A stretch of 64,000 nt of DNA from JBHJGM01 sp964405825. Its GTDB lineage: Bacteria > Verrucomicrobiota > Verrucomicrobiia > Opitutales > JBHJGM01. Location: the NCBI GenBank assembly GCA_964405825.1, contig CAYOPI010000001.1:1-64000 (forward strand), in the 5' to 3' direction. The position numbers and the translations under genes are program-made. Positions 7,800 through 15,811 of the stretch are shown one piece after another; position 1 is the first letter of the stretch, and each line of letters opens with the position of its first letter. Below the pieces are notes generated by a model. It was given only the letters and a program-made list of their open reading frames with translations. It made no database searches and was not told the origin of the DNA.

Positions 7800-9188
7800 A
7801 TGCGATTTCCCCAAAACATTCATAAACAGCTGATGTGTAGCCTTTTGAAGATTCTTAGTTGCGTTGTGATTGGGAGCCTTACCGTTACCTGGGCCTGCAT
7901 CTCAATCACAGCGCATGGGCAATACGTGGAGCCCTCACAGCGTGGAACGGCCGGGCACATCTGGTCGGAATGGGTCGGTTTCGACGATGCTTACACGCCT
8001 GAGGGCACGGTGGATGCGCCGGTGCCGGACGTGGATCACCTCTTTGGGCCGGACACGAACATTGCGCTGCTGGGCAACCTGTTTCCGACGTCGCTTTCGC
8101 AGACGGGCAATCCGGCGGCGTTCATCACCAGTGGCGCGGGCATCTATGCGCCGGAGGGTTCGGGGACGTCCTTCATCGTGTATGCGGAGCCGACAGTGAC
8201 GGCCTCGGGGGTGCTGTTTCAGGCGCAGACGGCGTCGGGGAGCCAGTCCACGCCCAACCCGGACACCTGCGAGATGTTCTGGCGCCCGGACTCAAGCACG
8301 GCGTGGACGGCGTTGGATCCGAGCAACGTGGTGGCGTCGATCGACAACAACGGGCTGAGTTACATCGCCTGGGAGTTCGATCTGTCCGGGCTGAGCGTGG
8401 CGGATTTCTACATCGCCTTTGAGTATCCCGAGCGGCACTCGAGCCTGCGCGGAGCGGTCATCGACATTTACGACACCTACAGCCCGGAGGCGGCGCTGGC
8501 CGGGCTGACGCTGGATATCGAGGTCAATGAGACCTTCGGGCAACTCTGGCCGATCGGCGATGTGACCGTGAGCCCGTCGAAGCCGTCCTACACACCGGGT
8601 GAGTCGGTGATGCTGACGGCGGTGGACATCAACTACGACTTCGTGGGCTGGCTGGGAGATGTGACCGGAGACACGCGTTCGATCACGTTCACGATCACCG
8701 ACGACACGACGGTCATCGCGGCCTTCGCGCCGGTGAATTACTTTTTCTGGAAGTTCAACAACTTCACGGACTGGCACGGGGGCGGAGCCGCACCCCCGGA
8801 CGGGGACGGCGACTTTGAAGGCGACCGCCTGGCCAACTGGCAGGACTACGGTCACGGCCTGGATCCGGAAGCCGTCGATGACCTGCCGGACCTTGAAACG
8901 GGCGAGCAGATCATTGAGGTGGGCGGCGAGCTGCACCTTGCGCTGACCTTCCGCCGTCAGCCGCTGGCCGAAGACATGGAGTACGTTGTGAGCGTCTCAG
9001 ATAATCTGGAGACGTGGCTGGACAACGACTCTGCCGGCGGTCCATACACGTCGGAGCCCGAGGTGCTGCGCCAGAATGCCAACGGATCGCAACTGGTGCG
9101 CGTGTACGATCTGACACCCCTTTCCAGCGCCTCGCAGCGCTACATCCAACTGGAAACCCGCTACACCGAAACGTCCCCCAGCTTCTAG
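7800..9188 (+). CDS. Exported protein with InlB-like B-repeat, related to the PEP-CTERM haem-locus protein
   Basis: A 462-residue protein with an N-terminal hydrophobic export segment (VVIGSLTVTWACISITAHG). Residues ~30-220 resemble the PEP-CTERM protein encoded divergently (AAFITSGAGIYA; WEFDLSGLSVADFYIAFEYP). Next comes one divergent InlB B-repeat of about 60 residues (VSPSKPSYTPGESVMLTAV through GWLGDVTG to TTVIAAFAP), a module common in bacterial surface proteins. The rest contains DGDGDFEGDRLANWQDYGHG, a short acidic segment like the calcium-binding linkers of secreted verrucomicrobial proteins, then a beta-rich end without a PEP-CTERM tail. Start 7800 versus ATG 7833 is unresolved. A role in haem capture is inferred from position only. 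Confidence 0.65.
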   Translation: MRFPQNIHKQLMCSLLKILSCVVIGSLTVTWACISITAHGQYVEPSQRGTAGHIWSEWVGFDDAYTPEGTVDAPVPDVDHLFGPDTNIALLGNLFPTSLSQTGNPAAFITSGAGIYAPEGSGTSFIVYAEPTVTASGVLFQAQTASGSQSTPNPDTCEMFWRPDSSTAWTALDPSNVVASIDNNGLSYIAWEFDLSGLSVADFYIAFEYPERHSSLRGAVIDIYDTYSPEAALAGLTLDIEVNETFGQLWPIGDVTVSPSKPSYTPGESVMLTAVDINYDFVGWLGDVTGDTRSITFTITDDTTVIAAFAPVNYFFWKFNNFTDWHGGGAAPPDGDGDFEGDRLANWQDYGHGLDPEAVDDLPDLETGEQIIEVGGELHLALTFRRQPLAEDMEYVVSVSDNLETWLDNDSAGGPYTSEPEVLRQNANGSQLVRVYDLTPLSSASQRYIQLETRYTETSPSF

Positions 9189-9209
9189 GTTCATCCAAAG
9201 ATTTCTGTC

Positions 9210-10055
9210 ATGCAACTGTCCCCAACCAACGGCGTGCGACGCCGCGGCTTTTCCCTTATTGAGTTGATCACGGCGATCAGCGTGATCGGTGTTCTGGCAA
9301 CGCTGGCCGCACTGGGCTATCAGGCCGCGATGAACACCGGCGAAGTGGTCAAGGAGACCGCCGCCGCGCATTACGCGATGACCGCCTTTGAAGCCTACAC
9401 GGCCGAGCACAATGGCCTGCTGGTGCCGGGCCGGCGGGCCGAAGCGCATCCCCCCAAGGGCCTGGAGGGGTTTGCCATGCATGGTGCCGCCGGAGAGCGG
9501 TGGTTCTGGAAGCTGATGCCCTACCTCGACATGGGTACGGAGTCGCTCTACGTGGGCGAGAGTGAGCGGCATCACAGCGAGATCCTTTCCAGCGGGGGCC
9601 TGAAGTCGTACGAGCTGACGCTGTATCCATCGCTTGGATACAACGGGCACAACATCGGAGGGGACTACTCCAACCCGCGGATCAGTCCGGAGGACGGGCT
9701 GCTGGGACCCGGCGCAGTGGTGACGCGTTACTCGCAGGCGTACGAACCGGGTCGGTTGATTGCATTTGTGTCGGCCTGGGACAGTGCACCGGCAGGCAGC
9801 GACGCTGACTACGTGGGCTACTGGATGGTGGAAGCGCCGCGGTCGTTGAACCGGCAATGGTCGGGCGGGGATGTGCCCGGCGGCCGGGGTCATGTGCATG
9901 CGCGCCACGACGGACGCGCGGTGGTGGCGTTCTTGGACGGGCACGTGGAGTTGCTCGAAGCTGATGAACTGAGCGACATGCGCCTGTGGTCAAACCCGGC
10001 GCAGAAGGCCGGTGACGACCGTTATCAGCCGTCGCTGCCGAACATGCGGCGGTAG
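9210..10055 (+). CDS. Prepilin-type N-terminal cleavage protein with H-x-DG element
   Basis: A 281-residue pseudopilin-like protein. The type IV prepilin signal is RRRGFSLIELITAISVIGVL, with cleavage expected after the Gly and Glu at mature position 5, followed by one long hydrophobic helix. The C-terminal RHDGRAVVAFLDGHVELL resembles the H-x9-DG element of the large Planctomycetes/Verrucomicrobia prepilin-like families. It follows the InlB-repeat gene by 21 bp, so the two are probably co-transcribed. Such proteins are usually scattered singly in these genomes with no known role; its presence beside haem uptake genes is notable. It could be a pseudopilin of a type II-like secretion system. 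Confidence 0.8.
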   Translation: MQLSPTNGVRRRGFSLIELITAISVIGVLATLAALGYQAAMNTGEVVKETAAAHYAMTAFEAYTAEHNGLLVPGRRAEAHPPKGLEGFAMHGAAGERWFWKLMPYLDMGTESLYVGESERHHSEILSSGGLKSYELTLYPSLGYNGHNIGGDYSNPRISPEDGLLGPGAVVTRYSQAYEPGRLIAFVSAWDSAPAGSDADYVGYWMVEAPRSLNRQWSGGDVPGGRGHVHARHDGRAVVAFLDGHVELLEADELSDMRLWSNPAQKAGDDRYQPSLPNMRR

Positions 10056-10642
10056 GCTCTGAATGGCAGGCGGCCCAGCCCTTTTGGCTGAACCCGGACC
10101 TTGCAAACACCGGGACGACAGGTCGGTTCTCGGCGGATTTTTCCGGGGAGAATGACTTTTCAAGCTCAGGTCTTGACCTGTATTCAGCGAACCGCCAGAG
10201 TCCCAATCAAAGCTTCGGCTGAAAAGTCGGGCGACCTCAACATCCCAAACACCTTCGAAGTCTTCGATGTCAGCCTGCCCGGCGTCCGGGTGAGTGCGGG
10301 CGTAGATTTCCAGTCCGCTGAAATCCTCTGCGGCTTCATTCTCGAAGGTTTACCGACTCCCACCTCAACCAAGATTTTCATCCCAAGCAGTCTCCCCAAG
10401 GCTGCAAACTTCATCCCAAACCGCAGCTGCGTCGTGCCCCAATGACGTGGTTGCACCCCGGGCCCTCGACAATACGCAGACCACATCACCCTGATTAACC
10501 GCGTGCGTGCCCCAATGCATGCGGGGATAGACCAAGCACCCCAAGGCCCTCCTCAATCGGACCCCCTGTGCGCTGACCCCAAGGCGAGCAGGGGGTCCTG
10601 TGGTTTTGGCGCAGCTGGCCCGCGGGCTGCTCAAGGGCGCGT
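10056..10642. other. 587-bp gap with no convincing gene
   Basis: I see no protein I can support here. Short open frames on both strands have composition and content unlike a known family. The stretch contains a perfect 6-2-6 palindrome (caggtcttgacctg, 10167-10180), the phrase cgtgccccaatg twice (around 10433 and 10507), and the 10-bp inverted repeat described separately just before the queuosine-precursor transporter. It may hold the promoter and leader of that transporter. A degraded gene or non-coding RNA cannot be excluded. Confidence 0.4.
10559..10598 (+). promoter_or_regulatory. 10-bp perfect inverted repeat in the leader of the queuosine-precursor transporter gene
   Basis: ggaccccctg (10559-10568) is exactly complementary to cagggggtcc (10589-10598), with a 20-base loop, ending 44 bp before the transporter start. 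A further self-complementary core, gcccgcgggc, lies about 25 bp downstream. Genes of this transporter family are often controlled by preQ1 riboswitches, but I do not recognise the preQ1-I or preQ1-II consensus, and no U-run follows, so it is not a clear terminator. Confidence 0.4.
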
Positions 10643-11332
10643 GTGGTCGAGGATGCGCGTGAGCAAAAGTATATGATGCTGTTGGGCCTGTACGTGGGCT
10701 TCTGGGGGATGCTGCAGGTGCTCACGGTCAAGCTGGTGCCGCTGGATCTGACCTGGCTGGGGCTGGGCGTGCTGGCTTTCAGCTTCGGGTCGTTCGCCCA
10801 CGCCTTCACCTTTCCCTGCACGGACGCGGTGGCGGAAGTGTGGGGGGCGCGGCGGGCGCGGTTGATGGTGTACCTGGGCACGGCGGTCTACGGCATCTGC
10901 ACGCTGCTGATCTACATCGCCGTGCAGTTGCCGCCGGCCGATGACTGGCCTCATAACGCGGCCTACGTGGCGATTTTCGAAGGCGCGCCGCGGATCATCG
11001 CCGGCTCGCTGGTGGCGACGGTCTTCGCGCAGCTGTGGGACATCTACGTGTTTGAGTGGATCAAGCGGCGCACCGGTGAACGCATGCTCTGGCTGCGCAA
11101 CAATCTCTCGACCTGGGGCTCGCAGCTGGCCGACACCACCCTCTTCTACGCGATCGCCTTCTACGGGGTCATCCCCAACAGCGTGCTGCCCAAGCTCATC
11201 CTGGGCACCTACCTGCTGAAGGTCCTGGTGGCCGCAATCGACACGCCGCTGGTCTACGTGGTGGTGCGCTGGATCACCGGAAGCTGGACCGCCCGCGGCG
11301 ATTTGAAAGGCAAGGACCCGGCGGCGGGTTGA
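10643..11332 (+). CDS. Queuosine precursor transporter (YhhQ/VUT family)
   Basis: A 229-residue membrane protein with about six hydrophobic segments. Family landmarks are FTFPCTDAVAEVWGARRARLMV, where the TD-x2-AE-x-WG block is diagnostic, then ASLVATVFAQ-like helix content (GSLVATVFAQLWDIYVFEWI) and the C-terminal RNNLSTWGSQLADTTLF. The family imports preQ0/preQ1-type 7-deazapurines for queuosine modification of tRNA. GTG 10643 has a purine-rich stretch (caaggg) about 8 bp upstream; ATG 10673 is the alternative. No other queuosine gene is in the window. Confidence 0.85.
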   Translation: MVEDAREQKYMMLLGLYVGFWGMLQVLTVKLVPLDLTWLGLGVLAFSFGSFAHAFTFPCTDAVAEVWGARRARLMVYLGTAVYGICTLLIYIAVQLPPADDWPHNAAYVAIFEGAPRIIAGSLVATVFAQLWDIYVFEWIKRRTGERMLWLRNNLSTWGSQLADTTLFYAIAFYGVIPNSVLPKLILGTYLLKVLVAAIDTPLVYVVVRWITGSWTARGDLKGKDPAAG

Positions 11333-11338
11333 CCTGGC

Positions 11339-11824
11339 TCAGGCCCCCGGTTGCGCGGACCAGAAAGAGCGGTGGGGCTCAATGAAAGCCTCGCGAACCT
11401 CTTCGAATGGACCGTGCACGGTGATCGGCTTCTGGCCTTTGGCGAAGACTTCGCGGCACGGCAGTTCCATGGTGGGATTTTCCTCGTGAGCGCCGGTCAG
11501 CGCGCGCAGTTCGGCTTCGGCGACTCCGTAGATGAGCGTGCCGATGTTGGCCCAGTACTGGGTGCCCGCGCACATGGCGCAGGGCTCGAAGGTGCTCACG
11601 AGGGTGCAGCGCCAGAGGAAATCCGCGTCGAACTGGCGGGCGGCCTGGCGGGCGAGTTCGGTCTCGGCGTGGCAGACCGAGCCGCGGTTGCCCTGGCGCA
11701 GGAGGATGGTTGCGTTGTCCGGGGCAACCAGGACCGCGCCAAAGGGATGCCGCCCCGCCTCCATCGCCGCGAGGGCCTCGTGGTGGGCGGCCTGCAGGTG
11801 CGCCAGCATCCGGGCGTGGGTCAT
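11339..11824 (-). CDS. Zinc-dependent nucleoside/guanine deaminase-like protein
   Basis: A 161-residue member of the cytidine deaminase-like superfamily. The zinc and proton-shuttle motif is H52-A-E54, and the second zinc motif is P81-C82-A-M-C85. Length and the sequence after PCAMC (GTQYWANIGTLIYG) fit the guanine deaminase/nucleoside deaminase branch better than TadA, whose tRNA-binding C-terminal features I do not see. The likely reaction is hydrolytic deamination of a purine base. It converges on the queuosine transporter gene with only 6 bp between stops. The exact substrate is uncertain. Confidence 0.78.
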   Translation of the reverse strand: MTHARMLAHLQAAHHEALAAMEAGRHPFGAVLVAPDNATILLRQGNRGSVCHAETELARQAARQFDADFLWRCTLVSTFEPCAMCAGTQYWANIGTLIYGVAEAELRALTGAHEENPTMELPCREVFAKGQKPITVHGPFEEVREAFIEPHRSFWSAQPGA

Positions 11825-11995
11825 GCCGGCGAGTGTGCAGGAACGGTGCCGGAATCCGCAGCGTCGAGTGTGAAGACCATCGTGGTCGACACGCCAAAGC
11901 CCGCCAGCGGGCGAAGGGGAACAGTCCGGGCGGCCCTGAAGGGGATGAAGCGCGCGGCGTTGGCCAGCGCGGTGCGGGGAAGGTACCGCAGGTGC

Positions 11996-12682
11996 CTAGC
12001 GGCGGAAGCGCCGGCGCAGCAGAGCAAGTCCAAGCGCGGCGGCCCCAAAGAGCGCGGCGTAGGTCGAGGGCTCGGGGACGGCGGTGCGAAACTCCTCAAC
12101 GATGACGTCGGGGGCGTCGACAGAATTGGTGCGCACATCCAGGTCGACGGTGACGATGTCCGTAAAGTCGAGCGAGCCGGAGAAGGAGGCGAAGCTGATG
12201 GAGTAGACCCCGGCCACGTCAAAGTTAACGCTGGCCACGCCAACATTTGAAGAGCCGTCCCGGACAAGGAGGGCGATTTCGCCAAACTGGGGCGGCGCCA
12301 CGTCGGAGAAAAAGATGTCGAGTTGGAAGACGGAGTTGAGGCTGCTGTCGGTCAGGTCGACACCGGCGGTTGAAGGCGCCGAGTAGACCAGTTCGAAGGA
12401 AGAATTGGTAACGTCGGGGTCGTTGACGAAAGTGAGCAGGCCCGGAGCGGTCACGATGTCCAGCGACGAGACCGCCAGACCCGGCGTCCCTGTAGGCGGA
12501 CCCACCGTGACCCTGCGCGTGTCAAAGCCGGTCGGAGCGTAGGCGTTGATCACGCCAATGGAGGGGCCGCCCGGCACGCTGACCAGGGGCCCGCTGATAC
12601 CGGTCGTGAAGTCGTCAATGATGAGGGCGTGTGCGGACTGCGCGCCGAGGCACGCAGCCAGAACCAGAGTGGCTTGGCGCAT
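11996..12682 (-). CDS. PEP-CTERM protein, downstream member of a tandem pair
   Basis: A 228-residue exported protein. I chose ATG 12682 because it gives a short signal peptide (MRQATLVLAACLGAQSAHA); the frame extends further upstream but that sequence is not signal-like. The mature part starts LIIDDFTTG and is beta-rich with spaced D/S residues. It ends in AVPEPSTYAALFGAAALGLA followed by LLRRRFRR, a clear exosortase-sorting tail. It aligns along its length with the next upstream gene. The role is unknown; related proteins are envelope- or EPS-associated. Confidence 0.82.
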   Translation of the reverse strand: MRQATLVLAACLGAQSAHALIIDDFTTGISGPLVSVPGGPSIGVINAYAPTGFDTRRVTVGPPTGTPGLAVSSLDIVTAPGLLTFVNDPDVTNSSFELVYSAPSTAGVDLTDSSLNSVFQLDIFFSDVAPPQFGEIALLVRDGSSNVGVASVNFDVAGVYSISFASFSGSLDFTDIVTVDLDVRTNSVDAPDVIVEEFRTAVPEPSTYAALFGAAALGLALLRRRFRR

Positions 12683-12780
12683 TTGGGATGAGGGATGTTG
12701 AGGAGGTAACTGAAAGGGTGACTGCGTGATAGGGGAATGCACTAAGGGCCCTAAGGCGAGCAGAAAATACTGTGATACAG

Positions 12781-12809
12781 AAAAAAACACGCTCTGATAG
12801 GAGCGTGTT
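12781..12809 (-). terminator. Intrinsic terminator between the two PEP-CTERM genes
   Basis: On the minus strand aacacgctc pairs perfectly with gagcgtgtt (12786-12809, 6-base loop), followed by an uninterrupted run of T. It lies 112 bp downstream of the stop at 12921 and ~100 bp before the start at 12682, so the two paralogues appear to be separate transcripts. Confidence 0.85.
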
Positions 12810-12920
12810 CTCAATAGAGGGGAAAAACCCGGTCAAAACCGCAGCTGAACTCAATCAGCTGCCTGGGTTGCGAGGCTTACTTTCGTCCGACTGACCGGCC
12901 TCGCGTACGACGCAATCGGT

Positions 12921-13616
12921 TTACCGGGTCAGGCGGCGGCGCAGCAGAGCCAGACCAAGCGCGGCAATCCCGAAGAAGGCGGCGTAGGTGGCCGGTTCGG
13001 GGACGGCGGCACGGAATTCGTCGATGATGATGTCAGGGGCGTCGACCCCCGACGCGTCGACCTGCAGGAACAGATTGTCGATGCGGTCGAAATCAATCGC
13101 ATTGGAGAAAGCGGCAAAGGTGATGGCGTAGGTGCCGGCGAGGCCGACGCCGATGGCAGCCACCGAGCTATCGCCATCCTCGTCCTCCACCTCGATGATG
13201 AAGAGGGCGCTCTGAGGTGAGCTGACGTCGCTGAAGGAAACGTCGAACTCAAAGATGAAGTTGTTGCCGCCCGCAGTCAGATCGGTAAAGGGGGCAACAT
13301 CGTTTCCGTAGGCCAGCGTAAAGCCCGAAGACGTGGTGTCGGGGTCGTTGATAAAGGTGAGGACGTCGGGGCCGGTGACGATGTCGAGCGTGGACTCGGA
13401 CAGGCCCGGTGTGCCCACGGGCGTCTCAAGCACAGCGGTGCGTTGCTCAAAGGCGAGCGCGGTGAGCGCATCGGGCGCCGGCGTGGAGGCGGTGCCACCA
13501 CCGGGTACGGTGACCAGGGCTCCGCCGGCGAATCCGTCGGAGAAGTCGTCAATAACGAGGGCTTGGGATGACTGCGCAACGGCACACGCAGCCAGAGCCA
13601 GGAGTGCTCTGTGCAT
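12921..13616 (-). CDS. PEP-CTERM protein, upstream member of a tandem pair
   Basis: A 231-residue exported protein. ATG 13616 gives the signal peptide MHRALLALAACAVAQSSQA; an upstream in-frame ATG at 13688 would bury it. The mature part starts LVIDDFSDG, shares TPGLSESTLDIVTGPDVLTF with the paralogue's TPGLAVSSLDIVTAPGLLTF, and ends in AVPEPATYAAFFGIAALGLA then LLRRRLTR. An acidic loop (EVEDEDGDSS) could bind cations. The two genes are a recent-looking tandem duplication; the function is unknown. Confidence 0.82.
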   Translation of the reverse strand: MHRALLALAACAVAQSSQALVIDDFSDGFAGGALVTVPGGGTASTPAPDALTALAFEQRTAVLETPVGTPGLSESTLDIVTGPDVLTFINDPDTTSSGFTLAYGNDVAPFTDLTAGGNNFIFEFDVSFSDVSSPQSALFIIEVEDEDGDSSVAAIGVGLAGTYAITFAAFSNAIDFDRIDNLFLQVDASGVDAPDIIIDEFRAAVPEPATYAAFFGIAALGLALLRRRLTR

Positions 13617-13955
13617 TTGGAGTGGAAAAGGTTCGGGTAACTCGTCGGGTGGTTGGGAGACCTCTATGAAAACGCAAAAAACCGGCAAAAGTCGACCGAA
13701 ATCGTGTGATATAAAGCAAAAATCTTTATTGGTAGTTGCTTCTCATTGGGGATGGTACCTAACTCCCAATACGTCTATCAGGGAGCCTCTGAGGGGGCAT
13801 CGGGGACTGGGACGACAAAGCGCGCTCCGTGGCGATAGAGGGAGCCCCTGCAGATGCGCGTGCAGATTCATTCACTGAATCAGCGACCTTGAGCCCTCGG
13901 AAGGCCCACCCTGACGGCTCGACTCTTGGTGGCGCGGAGCGCCAAACGGCTTGCC
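13617..13955. other. 339-bp gap upstream of the PEP-CTERM pair
   Basis: No gene is supported. The first ~130 bp are AT-richer than the flanks and probably hold the leftward promoter of the PEP-CTERM gene; agggagcc(t/c)ctg occurs twice (around 13779 and 13838). The rest is the 3' flank of the ten-gene operon that ends at 13956. I see no strong hairpin with a T-run. Confidence 0.4.
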
Positions 13956-14798
13956 TCAGGCGGGGAGTCGGGCGTCAGCCGGTGTTTTGGCGGCAGGCTC
14001 GGCGGCTTTCTTCGCGCCGGGCTGACTGAAGAAGAGCACGTCGACGCAGCCGCGGATGAGGGCTTCGCTGCTGAGACTGCTGCGGAGTTCGGGCGGAAAG
14101 TCGATGATGCCGGTGAGGTGATCGGCGATGCGTTCGTAGAGGCGGACGCGTTCCAGGTCGCCAAGTTCATCGCGTCGGCTGAGGGCTTCGAGCAGGAGGT
14201 GGGCTTCGGCGCTGGTGATCTCGCGTTGGAGGGTGGCGCAGAGGCGCGGGTGATTGCGCAGGGAATTGAACTTGCCCCCGAGCACTTCGGGAGGGATGAC
14301 GCGGACGCTGCGGGATTCGCGGCAGACGGCGGTGCCGGCGGCAAGGTCGCCCAGGCGCGCCAGACGCGGAGAGAGCAGCATGGCCGTGCCGCCGATCAGG
14401 TAGGCCAGCGGGAGGCCGTCGACGAAGCGCAGGAGGTTGCGCACGACGACCTGGCTGAAGGACAGGGGGAGCCCGCCAGCGTCGACCACGCGGATTTTCA
14501 GCAGGCGCTTGCCGGGGGTGCGGCCATTGCCGCGGGCCTCCATGAAGAGGCTGTAGCCCGAGGTGACGAGGAAAGCGGCGAGAACGATCAGGGCGGTGGA
14601 GAGGCCTTCACTGAGAATCGCAAAGAATGAGAAGAGCGTGCCCAGGAGCAGCAACAGGGTGACGATGATGAGTTGGTCGATCAGCCAGGCGAGCATGCGC
14701 TCGATCGGCGAGGCCAGTTCCAGCGAGAAGGACACGCCCTCGCCGGTGTGAATGACGAGGTAGCCCGGGGGCGCTTTGGAAGGGGTGGAGGCGTTCAC
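13956..14798 (-). CDS. RDD family membrane protein
   Basis: A 280-residue protein with an N-terminal RDD domain: SPIERMLAWLIDQLIIVTLL contains the Arg and Asp of the first helix, and GRTPGKRLLKIRVVD is the conserved loop before the third helix. The last ~100 residues are a soluble helical tail rich in Arg and Glu, ending with an Ala/Lys/Pro stretch. It overlaps the SpoIIM-like gene by 4 bp and is last in the operon. RDD proteins with SpoIIM and MoxR neighbours recur in many phyla; transport or membrane-organising roles have been proposed but the molecular job is unknown. Confidence 0.85.
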   Translation of the reverse strand: MNASTPSKAPPGYLVIHTGEGVSFSLELASPIERMLAWLIDQLIIVTLLLLLGTLFSFFAILSEGLSTALIVLAAFLVTSGYSLFMEARGNGRTPGKRLLKIRVVDAGGLPLSFSQVVVRNLLRFVDGLPLAYLIGGTAMLLSPRLARLGDLAAGTAVCRESRSVRVIPPEVLGGKFNSLRNHPRLCATLQREITSAEAHLLLEALSRRDELGDLERVRLYERIADHLTGIIDFPPELRSSLSSEALIRGCVDVLFFSQPGAKKAAEPAAKTPADARLPA

Positions 14799-15811
14799 CG
14801 GACGTGGGCTTGAGGCCGATCCCGGCCGGCGAAAAAGAGGAAGAAGATCAGCGCGGCCAGTTGGGCGGCGCCGAAAGCGATCTTGAGCCAGTAGGGCAGA
14901 ATGGGTGCATGGTACTGGGAGAAGAAGGCCTCAACGACAGCGGCCCAGACCAGGAGCGCCGCGCAGCCGCCCAGCAGGGCCAGGAGATCGTCGCGGACCT
15001 CGCGCAGGCGTTCGCCGAGGCTGAGCCGGTCGCGGGGGAAGAGTAAAGTGGCCCCCAGGCACAGTCCGGCCTGACCGGCGATGAGGATAGCAGGGATCTC
15101 GATGGAGCCGTGCGGCAGCAGCCAGGCAACCAGAAACACGCCCTCCCCTGCCCGAATGTAGTCGACCACCACGAGGCCGAGGATGACGCCGTTGTAAAAT
15201 TCGACGATGAGGGTGCCCAGGCCGAAGGTGGCCCCCAGGGCAAAGGCCAGCAGGCTTACACGGATGTTGTTGGCCATGAGCGCGGCGGAGAAGTTGAGCT
15301 TGTCGCCGGCCTGCAGACCGGGGTCGCCGGATTCCTCTTCGCGCACGCGCTCGGAGGGGTCGCCCAGCAGGTGACTGAACTGGGCGGGGACGATCGTCTG
15401 CAGGGCAAACTCGCGGTCGATGCCCACGGCAAAGCCGCCCAGCAGCGAGCCGACCAGGAACGCCGTGACCACAATGATCCCGCACCAGCGCCGCCGGCGC
15501 ACGGCCGCCGGAAAGTCGCGCGCGATCCAGAGCAGGGCCCGCCGGAGCGGAGGCCGTCGCTGCCCGAGGTTGATCTGGGCGAAGGCCCGCGCGACGAGCT
15601 GCTCGAGGTTCTGACGCACAGCGCGCTCGGAGGAGAATTCGCCCAGGCGCACGAGCCCGGCACAGGCGCGCTCGTAAAGGTAGTGCAACCGGCGGGCCTG
15701 CTCGATGGAGGGCTTCGTGTCGGAATGATGTTCAAGGGCCTCAAGGAGCTTCTCGAGTTCGGTCCAGTAGGGCCCTTCGGAGGCGACAAAACGGTTGAGG
15801 TCGAGAATCAC
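14795..15811 (-). CDS. Stage II sporulation protein M (SpoIIM/DUF95) family membrane protein
   Basis: A 338-residue protein with an N-terminal ~100-residue soluble helical region, then about five membrane helices. The SpoIIM/DUF95 landmarks are NNIRVSLLAFALGATFGLGT and WLLPHGSIEIPAILIAGQAG, the PHG-x-E-x-PA block being conserved. This organism type does not sporulate; the family is widespread outside Firmicutes in MoxR-DUF58-RDD operons. Both ends overlap neighbouring genes by 4 bp. Confidence 0.85.
   Translation of the reverse strand: MILDLNRFVASEGPYWTELEKLLEALEHHSDTKPSIEQARRLHYLYERACAGLVRLGEFSSERAVRQNLEQLVARAFAQINLGQRRPPLRRALLWIARDFPAAVRRRRWCGIIVVTAFLVGSLLGGFAVGIDREFALQTIVPAQFSHLLGDPSERVREEESGDPGLQAGDKLNFSAALMANNIRVSLLAFALGATFGLGTLIVEFYNGVILGLVVVDYIRAGEGVFLVAWLLPHGSIEIPAILIAGQAGLCLGATLLFPRDRLSLGERLREVRDDLLALLGGCAALLVWAAVVEAFFSQYHAPILPYWLKIAFGAAQLAALIFFLFFAGRDRPQAHVR

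Noticed and set aside
10101..10445. 114-codon open frame in the 10056-10642 gap, and an antisense frame at 10184-10489
   Set aside because: Neither shows a signal, hydrophobic core or family motif, and neither has a convincing start context; kept only as a described gap.
13956..15811. Reading the SpoIIM-like gene as evidence of sporulation
   Set aside because: The SpoIIM/DUF95 family is widespread in non-sporulating phyla within MoxR/RDD operons, and no other sporulation gene is present.
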